Source: JBAPUB01 sp049282455 (GTDB lineage: Bacteria; Actinomycetota; Actinomycetes; JAHEKZ01). Taken from it: a DNA stretch of 18,523 bases. Below are positions 7,784-15,063 of the stretch, one piece after another. Position 1 is the stretch's first letter. Every line of letters starts with the position of its first letter. The notes under the pieces are model-generated. The model had not been told where the DNA came from, searched no databases, and worked only from the letters and a program-made list of their open reading frames with translations. The translations under genes were made by a program, and so were the position numbers. Location: positions 1 to 18,523 of the forward strand of contig JBAPUB010000262.1 of the NCBI GenBank assembly GCA_049282455.1, given 5' to 3'.

Positions 7784-8766
7784 CGACCGACGCTGACGGC
7801 TGCCGGGTTGACGACGTTGACCGTCTGTCCGATCTCGTGCGATGCGATCACGTCGACGACTCCCAAGGAGACCGCGAGCTGCGCCTGTCGCGTCGAGGCG
7901 CCGACGTGGTGGGTGGCCACGACGCCAGGGTGCGCGGCCAGCTGCGACACCCACTGTGACGACTGACCGTCAGCTGGCTCGTCGGGGAAGACGTCGAGCC
8001 CTGCGCGGATCCGGCCGGAGTCAAGAACTTCGAGCAGGGCGTCGGAGTCGACGACGTCGGCGCGTGAGGTGTTGATGAAGAACGAGCCGGGGCGCAGAGC
8101 CTGCAGCACGTCGGCACCGACCATACCGGCCGTCGCCTTCCCGGACGGCACGTGAACGGTCAGCACGTCGACCGATGCGGCCAGCTCGACCAACGAGTCG
8201 ACCGGCGTCATCGCCAGGCGTTCGACCACAGCCGACGCTGAGGCGCTGCGGTGAGGGCGGTCGAGGAACGACAGGCTCATCCCGAATGCGGCCGCGCGGT
8301 ACGCGACGGCCTGTCCGATCGCACCCAGTCCGACGACGCCCAGCGTTGCTCCCTGGAGGCCACGCGAACGGCCGAACCCGCGCTTGTCCCATGATCCGTC
8401 CCGCGCGGCCACGACCTGCTCGGGAATGTGGCGGTCGAGCGCCAGAACCAGACCCAAGGTCAGCTCGGCGACGGCAACCGCGTTGGCCCCCGGCACGTTC
8501 GCGACCACGACCCCGGCCTTCGAGGCTGCGTCGCAGTCGATGGTGTTGGTCCCCGAGCCGGCACGTACGACCAGGCCGAGCTGGTCGGCCGCGGCGAACG
8601 TCGAGGCGGTGACTCTCGTGCTGCGCACCACCAGCACGTCGAACCCCGACACGGCCTCCGGCAGCGTGTCGGCCGTCAGGTCGGCGCGGGAGACCAGGAC
8701 ATGGCTACGACGCTCGAGCGCGTCGACGGCGCCCCCGTCCAAGGCGTCAGCCAGCAGGATGCGCAT
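7780..8766 (-). CDS. D-2-hydroxyacid dehydrogenase, short phosphoglycerate-dehydrogenase-like (SerA-like)
   Basis: This is a 328-residue NAD-dependent dehydrogenase of the D-isomer 2-hydroxyacid family. The cofactor motif GVVGLGAIGQAV is at 143-154. The catalytic triad is complete: Arg235 (INTSRADVVD), Glu263 (DVFPDEP) and His287 (VATHHVGAST). RAGSGTNTID near 68-77 resembles phosphoglycerate dehydrogenases. It stops right after the catalytic core (VNVVNPAAVSVGR), lacking the regulatory ACT domain of full-length SerA. It may therefore be a second, differently regulated 3-phosphoglycerate dehydrogenase, or act on another hydroxyacid. The ATG at 8766 gives MRILLADALDGG, the natural N-terminus, but has no clear ribosome site. 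An ATG at 8817 would start inside a tandem repeat and add 17 poorly conserved residues. It overlaps DUF1015 by four bases. Confidence 0.88.
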   Translation of the reverse strand: MRILLADALDGGAVDALERRSHVLVSRADLTADTLPEAVSGFDVLVVRSTRVTASTFAAADQLGLVVRAGSGTNTIDCDAASKAGVVVANVPGANAVAVAELTLGLVLALDRHIPEQVVAARDGSWDKRGFGRSRGLQGATLGVVGLGAIGQAVAYRAAAFGMSLSFLDRPHRSASASAVVERLAMTPVDSLVELAASVDVLTVHVPSGKATAGMVGADVLQALRPGSFFINTSRADVVDSDALLEVLDSGRIRAGLDVFPDEPADGQSSQWVSQLAAHPGVVATHHVGASTRQAQLAVSLGVVDVIASHEIGQTVNVVNPAAVSVGR

Positions 8767-8811
8767 GCCGGTGAGGGTGACAGCCCGTTCCACATTGCGC
8801 GAGCCTGCGAT

Positions 8812-8861
8812 CCACATCGTGGATCAATGGGCAGAGCCACATCGTGGATCAATAGGCAGAG
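8812..8861. repeat. Two 25-bp tandem repeats with palindrome, probable operator pair
   Basis: Positions 8812-8836 and 8837-8861 are head-to-tail copies of a 25-bp unit differing at one base (G at 8829, A at 8854). Each copy carries CCACATCGTGGATCAA. In the first copy, with flanking bases, this becomes a 17-bp palindrome GATCCAC-ATC-GTGGATC (8809-8825). The pair is centred about 70 bp upstream of the SerA-like ATG at 8766, in a 105-bp gap that ends at the DUF6350 stop. Because DUF6350 points toward it, the only gene it can control locally is the SerA-like/DUF1015 unit. The arm and spacer size would suit a dimeric repressor such as a GntR/FCD protein, but the family is a guess. Confidence 0.7.
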
Positions 8862-8871
8862 CAGGAGAGCC

Positions 8872-10110
8872 TCAGGGAAGGGTGATCGAGTGCGGGGCCC
8901 GGCGCCGGTGCAGCTCCCAGGTCACGACCGCGGCAGTCAGCCCGATCTCCAGCCCGACCACCAGACCCGTGGTCCACGACGGACCGACCTCCGCCAGTCG
9001 TCCGGTGCCGACCGACCCGCCCGACAACCAGGCGAGCACGACGAAGCCCAGGCCGCACAGCAGCCCGGACCCGGCGGCGGTGGCTGCCGCGGCCTCGGGG
9101 CGCTCGTCCCTCGAACGTCGGTGCACGAGGACTCCGCACACGGCTCCCGCGGCGAGCGGGACGACGAGCGCGAGGAGGGCGACGGGTCCTGGACGACCCT
9201 CGGGCGGCAACGCCGCGAGGGGCGCGAACAGCGGAAGGGCGCCGTAGTCGACCCCTTGGACCGAGACCTGGGTCTGCGAGCCGACGACGAACCCGGGGCC
9301 GGCCAGGAAGGACCCGGTCCAGACCACCAGGTTGGGCACGAAGGCCACCCCGAGCAGGGCGAGCAGCACTCCGCCGAGGGCGTCGGCGCGCACCGTGCGC
9401 GCGATCTGCAGAGCCTCGGGGAACCCGACCGCGAGCTGGACCGCCAGCACGATCGCGGACAGCCCGAGGAGCGTGCCCAGCGCGCCGGCGCCGGCCGCCA
9501 GGCAGGTACGACCTCGCTGAGGCAGCCGGTCGCGCAGCGTGGACGAGAGGCCAGCACCCTTGAGCAGCCCGAGCCCGCCGCCGACTCCGGCGACGAGGAG
9601 ACCCGCGACGAACGCCTGCCACGTGTGGGGGCGCATCGCCTCGGACCGCACGAGCCCCGCGACGACGGCGCAGACCAGGCCGTAGGCCAGGGCGAGCACG
9701 ACGAGGGCGCGGCCGACGTCGCCGAGGGTGCCCATCCGCAAGGCCCGCGCCGCCTGCCGACCGGCCAGGTAGGCCAGGCCGAGCGGGATCACCATGAACC
9801 CGAGCGGGCTGATGGCGATCGGGCCCTGCGGCAGGTCCAAGGTGACGTGATGGGCGACCAGCCACACCCCGGCCCCGACCCGAAGCGGGGCGGTGAACGA
9901 CGCCGTGTCGCCGTGGGGTGCCAGGAGCCAGGTGCACTCGGTGACCACCAGGGCGAACGCGAGGCCGACGACGGCCGCCAGGGCTCCGGCGCCGCCGGCG
10001 TGGAGCACGATCGAGGTCGTGTCGGGCGCGTCGTCACGGGGCGGGCGGACGACGTCGAGCAGACGCCGCGGGCGCGCGATGGGTGGTCCGGTCATTGCTG
10101 CCATCGTCAC
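8872..10110 (-). CDS. DUF6350 polytopic membrane protein (PerM-like annotation)
   Basis: This is a 412-residue, very hydrophobic protein with about ten or more predicted helices and short polar loops. Recognisable stretches are HAGGAGALAAVVGLAFALVV, APLRVGAGVWLVAHH and ISPLGFMVIPLGLAYLAG. The layout and its place near sucCD and purN fit actinobacterial DUF6350, sometimes labelled cell-division protein PerM; its function is not known. The longest start is GTG at 10110 (VTMAAMTGPP), and ATGs at 10104 or 10095 are nearly as good; no Shine-Dalgarno separates them. In the conserved order I recall, this gene directly precedes purN, whereas here the SerA-like and DUF1015 genes lie between. It is divergent from the delta-60 gene. 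Confidence 0.8.
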   Translation of the reverse strand: MTMAAMTGPPIARPRRLLDVVRPPRDDAPDTTSIVLHAGGAGALAAVVGLAFALVVTECTWLLAPHGDTASFTAPLRVGAGVWLVAHHVTLDLPQGPIAISPLGFMVIPLGLAYLAGRQAARALRMGTLGDVGRALVVLALAYGLVCAVVAGLVRSEAMRPHTWQAFVAGLLVAGVGGGLGLLKGAGLSSTLRDRLPQRGRTCLAAGAGALGTLLGLSAIVLAVQLAVGFPEALQIARTVRADALGGVLLALLGVAFVPNLVVWTGSFLAGPGFVVGSQTQVSVQGVDYGALPLFAPLAALPPEGRPGPVALLALVVPLAAGAVCGVLVHRRSRDERPEAAAATAAGSGLLCGLGFVVLAWLSGGSVGTGRLAEVGPSWTTGLVVGLEIGLTAAVVTWELHRRRAPHSITLP

Positions 10111-10129
10111 CCGGGCAGGTCGGCGATCG

Positions 10130-10144
10130 TGGGAGATGCTCCCA
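10130..10144. promoter_or_regulatory. Short inverted repeat in divergent intergenic region
   Basis: TGGGAG-ATG-CTCCCA has 6-bp arms and a 3-bp centre. It lies 20 bases upstream of the DUF6350 start and about 110 bases before the delta-60 gene. It could be a small operator or the hairpin of a 5' leader. A TACGGT hexamer at 10193-10198 is a possible -10 for the plus-strand gene. The evidence is symmetry and position only. Confidence 0.3.
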
Positions 10145-10254
10145 TCGACACGCCGATTCCGGCGTTTCGCGGACGGCGAGCCCGAGGCCCGTTACGGTCT
10201 CGGCTCACGAGTCACCGGATGCAGCGGGTCACCGCGGCGCTCGACAGGGGGAAC

Positions 10255-11531
10255 ATGAGGGTTCGTCATGCAGCGACCGCAATGACCGCGGTGGCCTTGG
10301 TGATGGCGACATCGCTCACGGCCGCCGCCGTCCCCGCCACCCTCGACGTGACCTTCTCCGGCGACGGCATCGCGACCCTGCCCGACGCCTTTCCGACGGC
10401 TGTCACCGGTTGGCGCGGCAAGACCGTGGCTCTCTTCGAGATGACCAGGGCTCCACTTAGCCCCGAGCGGGTCTACCGCTACAACGCCGACGGCAGCGCA
10501 GACACTTCGTTCGGCGGGAAGGGCTTCGCCACGATCGCCAGCAGTACCTTCTGGACGAACCTGCTGACGACCTCGTCGGGCCAGGTCGTCGTCGTCGGAC
10601 AAGGCGATGTCAGCGGAACGGTCATCCGCCTGCGACCCGGTGGCGCACCCGACACCCGGTTCTCGTCCGACGGATCGGCCAGCTTCGGCGACAAGAAGAC
10701 CTATCCCGCGGCTGTGGCGGTGGACGGTCTGGGCCGACTTCTGGTTCTGGCCCCTGAGAACACGGGAACGTGGAAGCACCCGACGTACGACTCCTGCGTC
10801 TACCGGTTCAGCCCTCGGGGGCGCCTCGACCAGACGTTCGGACGCCAGGGGCGTCAGTGCGTCGACGTGGCCAAGGACGAGTTCGCCTATGCCCTCACCG
10901 TCGACGCGAGGAACCGGGTCCTGGTGGCCGGCGGCGGCTACAACGTGAGCCCCCGAGCCACCGTGTTCCGACTCACGCCCAGACGCGGTCGGCTCGACAC
11001 CTCCTTCGGCGCGACCGGCACAGGCGTCGTCCGCGTGAAGTACGCCGACGGCGTCCAAGCCGTGGGCACAGCCATCGGCACGTCCTCGGGCGCCATCACG
11101 GTCGGCCTGGCCACCCAGCAGGGAGTCAAGCCCCTCGGCTCGGGGGTGATCGGGGCCGCCGCAGTGCGCCTCACCGTCACGGGGACGCTCGACGTGGCCT
11201 ACGACTCCGACGGTCGGGCGGAGCTACCCACAGCTGGACCTAACGGCCAGCTCTACGCGGTGTTCGTCGCCCCGGACGGGCAGGTGGTCGGGACCGGCTC
11301 CACGGACGACTCCGGCTCGACAGGGGCGGCGCTGGTCGGCGCACTGACCCCCGACGGGGCCCCCGACACCAACATCGGCCCGGACGGCACCGCCACGTTG
11401 GACATGCTGCCGGCGGGGTCGAGCGCAGTCGACGCCGTCACGGTGGGCTCACGCCTGATGGTCGCCAGCATGACGTTTGCTCCAACGACCAGCAATTCCG
11501 CAGGCTCGCTGGTGGCGGTGGCCAACGGCCC

Positions 11532-11535
<4 letters not shown>
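10255..11535 (+). CDS. Secreted delta-60 repeat beta-propeller-like protein
   Basis: This is a 426-residue predicted exported protein. Residues 1 to about 26 form a signal peptide: MRVRH, then a hydrophobic run, ending in TAAAVP with a likely cleavage at AAA. The rest contains about seven delta-60 units with the pattern L/P-D-x-x-F-x-x-x-G. Examples are LDVTFSGDG, ADTSFGGKG, PDTRFSSDG, LDQTFGRQG, LDTSFGATG, LDVAYDSDG and the weak PDTNIGPDG. Between units are strand-rich segments such as GQVVVVGQG and NRVLVAGGG, suggesting a propeller. No enzymatic motif or membrane anchor is visible, so the role is unknown; a single seven-bladed domain is plausible. The ATG at 10255 has an AGGGGG site just upstream. 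Its stop shares the tetramer CTAG (11532-11535) with the facing sucD stop. Confidence 0.85.
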
Positions 11536-12398
<863 letters not shown>

Positions 12399-12434
12399 TC
12401 GTCGTCCCCTTTGTCTGCGTAGTGCGTGGGAGTC

Positions 12435-13613
12435 CTAGTTGGACGCCGCGGCCAGCTCGGCGACCCGGCGGGCCGCGGAGTCCATGGTGTCGACGAGCTC
12501 GATGACGTCGTGCTCGGCCTCGTCGAGGATCCGCCGTCCTTCGATGGCGTTGTTGCCGTCGAGCCGCACGACGATCGGCTTGGTCACGGCGTCGCCGCGG
12601 TCGGCCAGCATGCCGAACGCCTGGACGATGCCGTCGGCGACGGCGTCGCAGGACGTGATCCCCCCGAACACGTTGACCAGAACGGCCTTGACCTGCGGGT
12701 CGCCCAGGATGATCTCCAAGCCATCGGCCATGACCTGCGCCGAGGCGCCGCCACCGATGTCGAGGAAGTTGGCCGGCTCCACGCCGCCGAAGTCCTCGCC
12801 GGCGTAGGCGACGACGTCAAGGGTGCTCATCACCAGCCCGGCACCGTTGCCGATGATCCCGACCTCGCCGTCGAGCTTGACGTAGTTGAGGCCCTTGTCC
12901 TTGGCCACCAGCTCGAGCGGGTCCGCCTCGTCCTTGACCACGAGGGCGTCGTGACCGGGGTGGCGGAAGTCGGCGTTGCCGTCCAGAGTCACCTTCCCGT
13001 CGAGGGCGAGGACCTGACCGTCGGACGTCTTGACCAAGGGGTTCACCTCGACCAGCGTCGAGTCCTCGGCGACCAGGACCTGCCACAGGTGCACCAGCAC
13101 GTCGGACACCTGTGCGGCGACGTCATCGGGGAACCGGGCCGCCGACACGATCTCGTCGGCCTTGACCGCGTCGACGCCCGCCAGTGCGTCGACCCTGACC
13201 TTGGCCAGGGCCTCCGGCTTGGTCCGCGCGACCTCCTCGATGTCCATGCCGCCCTCCACACTGGCCATCGCCAGGTAGCAGCGGTTGGCCCGGTCGAGCA
13301 GGAACGAGACGTAGTACTCGGCGGCGATGTCCGCGGCTGGGGTGACCAGGACCCGTCCCACGGTGTGGCCCTTGATGTCCATCCCGAGGATCTGGCCCCC
13401 GACCTCCTCGGCCTCGTGCGGCGAACCGGCGAGCTTGACGCCGCCCGCCTTGCCGCGGCCCCCGGTCTTGACCTGCGCCTTGACGACGACCGTGCCGCCG
13501 TACGCCTCGGCCGCAGCCCGAACCTCCGCGGCGGTCTCGCAGACGGTGCCCGGCGTCACTGGCACGCCGTGATCGGCGAACAGCTCCTTGGCCTGGTACT
13601 CGAACAGATCCAC
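12435..13613 (-). CDS. sucC: Succinyl-CoA synthetase beta subunit
   Basis: This is the beta subunit of succinate-CoA ligase, carrying the ATP-grasp nucleotide domain and the succinate site; it pairs with SucD. Its 392 residues are of normal length. The N-terminus has DLFEYQAKELFADHGVPVTPG, of which FEYQAKELF is diagnostic. VVKAQVKTGGRGKAGGVK forms the ATP-grasp loop. The C-terminal half has NGAGLVMSTLD and VNVFGGITSCD. The start is GTG at 13613, with AGGAG six to seven bases upstream. The 60 bases before it, up to the HNH remnant, hold a candidate -10 TAGGCT (13657-13662) and a 14-bp palindrome. Confidence 0.98.
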   Translation of the reverse strand: MDLFEYQAKELFADHGVPVTPGTVCETAAEVRAAAEAYGGTVVVKAQVKTGGRGKAGGVKLAGSPHEAEEVGGQILGMDIKGHTVGRVLVTPAADIAAEYYVSFLLDRANRCYLAMASVEGGMDIEEVARTKPEALAKVRVDALAGVDAVKADEIVSAARFPDDVAAQVSDVLVHLWQVLVAEDSTLVEVNPLVKTSDGQVLALDGKVTLDGNADFRHPGHDALVVKDEADPLELVAKDKGLNYVKLDGEVGIIGNGAGLVMSTLDVVAYAGEDFGGVEPANFLDIGGGASAQVMADGLEIILGDPQVKAVLVNVFGGITSCDAVADGIVQAFGMLADRGDAVTKPIVVRLDGNNAIEGRRILDEAEHDVIELVDTMDSAARRVAELAAASN

Positions 13614-13664
13614 GCACAGCTCCTGCAGGCTCGCCGGACGACGTCTGACGCCTGCGAGCCTAGA

Positions 13665-13678
13665 CCTGACCGGTCAGG
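13665..13678. promoter_or_regulatory. Perfect 14-bp palindrome upstream of sucC
   Basis: CCTGACCGGTCAGG is fully self-complementary. It lies 52-65 bases upstream of the sucC GTG, just upstream of a TANNNT hexamer on the minus strand (TAGGCT, 13657-13662), so it would sit in the promoter spacer. It also covers the stop codon of the HNH remnant. Its core CTGACCGGTCAG differs at one position from the core of the Rieske operator (CTGACTGGTCAG). It may be a sucCD operator, but GC-rich palindromes of this size can arise by chance. Confidence 0.4.
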
Positions 13679-14920
13679 CGTGAAGCTGGTGGTGAGGCTC
13701 GACCACGGTCAGCCGACCAGTCGGACTCGTCCACGCTGCGGCACCGTCGGGACGGCGCAGCACCGACCAGCCCGTGAACGTCTTGAGCCGATGGTGCGAA
13801 CGGCACAACGTGTGGAGAGCGTGGGCGGACGTTCGACCCCCGGCGGTGGTCGGTACCGCGTGCGACCGTAGTCGAGGAGCGCTCCCGTGACCGGGTCGAC
13901 CACGAGTCGCCTCCAGCTGCTCGCATCGGCGGCCCACTCGCGGGCGATCGGCGCCGGCACCGGTCCGTACCCGGGGATCACCGCGGGGTTGTCCGCCAGA
14001 CCGGACAGGGTGGGTAGGTCGACCACCACCTGCACCTGCACCCCCTCGCTGGTTCGTGCGCCGTGGTCGGTTCTCGACCGGCAGAGCAGGCCGACCAGAG
14101 CCTCGACCCTGCGGCGTCCGATCATCCGACCGTCTTCAGGCTCGCGAGCCGCGGCCTGGTCGACGACCCGCTGCAGCCGAGCGACCTCGATGGCCGTGCC
14201 TCGCACCGGCAGCACAGCCAGTCCGTCGGGCTCGGGCCAGCTGACGACGTCGCTGACGGCCTTGCCTGCCTCGTGCCGGTCGGCGACGCCCTGAGCATCG
14301 TGTCTGGTCAGGGCGCGCTGGATCGCCCGCCGCGTGTTGGCCAGCGTGCCACGCTCGGCCGCGGGCAGGACCTCGTGCTCGACCAGCTCGGCGATCCGGT
14401 CGTCGACACCGTGCACCGACTCGGCCAGGGCCAAGGCATGCCACCAGGTGATCCGACCGGCACGTAACGACGCGTAGGTGGCGGGCAACCGAGTGGTGAG
14501 CTCCCGGGCCACGACCAGCCGGTGGCGCATGACCACATCGGACAGGCGCAGGGCCACCTGAGCGTCTTCGGTGCAGGCCGACTGCTCGAGTACGTCGGAG
14601 AGCGAAGCCGCGTCGGTGGCCGAGGCGGGGTCAACCGGTTGGACGCCGACCAGGTCGACGAGGGGGGCCAAGGTCTGAGCCTGCGCCCAGGTCGCGACCC
14701 GCTCCCAGGCGAGAACCGCATCGATCCGACCGGCGTCGGTCAGCTGCTCGCGATGCAACGACGTCAGGGCTGCGACGACCTCGACGCTCGGCTCCTGGGC
14801 AGCGCACCACGCTGCGCACTCGTCGTCGCTGACGGGTCGACAGGCAGCGAGCTCGGGCCACACACCCTCGAGCGGGTCGTCGAGCACGGACCCAGGCAGC
14901 GAGGACACGGATTCGAACAT
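13674..14920 (-). pseudogene. DUF222 (13E12-type) HNH endonuclease gene with deleted HNH core and frameshift
   Basis: The gene begins as a normal DUF222 protein: MFESVSSLPGS, ECAAWCAAQEPS, VMRHRLVVARELTTRLP, ITWWHALALAESVHGVDDRIAELVEHEVLP, then a degraded-looking middle and VVDPVTGALLDYGRTRYRPP. In the family this is followed by about 40 residues with the HNH core (C-x2-P-x-C and a DLDH-type motif). Here that core is absent. The tail resumes in a different frame as ALHTLCRSHHRLKTFTGW and runs to a stop at 13674. The join is near 13825-13855. Translation without a shift would stop at 13709 after a nonsense tail. I start it at the ATG at 14920, which lies at +1 of a good promoter. With no Cys pair or DxDH, nuclease activity is unlikely; the DUF222 domain may still be made. 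Confidence 0.82.
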
Positions 14921-14928
14921 GTGTTCGA
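14913..14928. promoter_or_regulatory. LexA-type SOS box
   Basis: TCGAAC-ATGT-GTTCGA is a perfect match to the actinobacterial LexA consensus TCGAAC-N4-GTTCGA. It covers the ATG (14918-14920) of the DUF222/HNH gene and touches the -10 hexamer, so LexA binding would block initiation and DNA damage would induce the gene. Some 13E12-family genes in mycobacteria are known members of the SOS regulon, which supports the reading. Confidence 0.85.
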
Positions 14929-14956
14929 GTGTATCGAGCCTCGCCCCTGCGCTCAA
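14928..14956 (-). promoter_or_regulatory. Promoter of the DUF222/HNH gene, leaderless
   Basis: On the minus strand a -35 TTGAGC (14951-14956) and a -10 TACACT (14928-14933) are separated by exactly 17 bases. Seven bases after the -10 comes the ATG at 14920, so transcription should start at or next to the A of the start codon, giving a leaderless mRNA. The absence of any ribosome binding site before this ATG agrees. Confidence 0.72.
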
Positions 14957-15025
14957 GGCTGCGCTCGAGGCTGTGGAAACCCGGCCACCACCGCCCGGAG
15001 ACGTCAGTCCCGTGGCATCCTGACC

Positions 15026-15047
15026 GTGCTGAACGACCGATCAGCAC
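15026..15047. promoter_or_regulatory. Inverted repeat upstream of TMADH-like gene
   Basis: GTGCTGA and TCAGCAC form perfect 7-bp arms around an 8-base centre (ACGACCGA). The element ends 16 bases before the ATG at 15064 and eight bases before its GGAGGG ribosome site. It could be an operator near the transcription start or a leader hairpin affecting translation. No convincing -35/-10 pair is visible for this gene. Confidence 0.45.
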
Positions 15048-15063
15048 CCAGCCTGGAGGGCCG

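Noticed and set aside
7784..7954. 57-residue N-terminal extension of the DUF1015 protein
   Set aside because: It is Arg-rich, lies inside the SerA-like gene in another frame, and the ATGA overlap at 7780-7783 gives the family N-terminus.
8809..8861. CRISPR-like repeats
   Set aside because: There are just two directly abutting copies with no spacer and no cas genes; an operator pair fits better.
13709..13840. Programmed frameshift to explain the DUF222/HNH frame change
   Set aside because: Switching frame would not restore the missing HNH core, so a deletion is needed; no slippery site plus structure is evident.
12426..13871. Plus-strand open frame opposite sucC
   Set aside because: It is an antisense mirror of sucC (His/Asp/Val-rich, no domain) and extends into the HNH remnant.
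14921..14956. TTG start for the DUF222 protein at 14956
   Set aside because: That codon is the -35 hexamer of the likely promoter, and the ATG at 14920 sits at the predicted transcription start.
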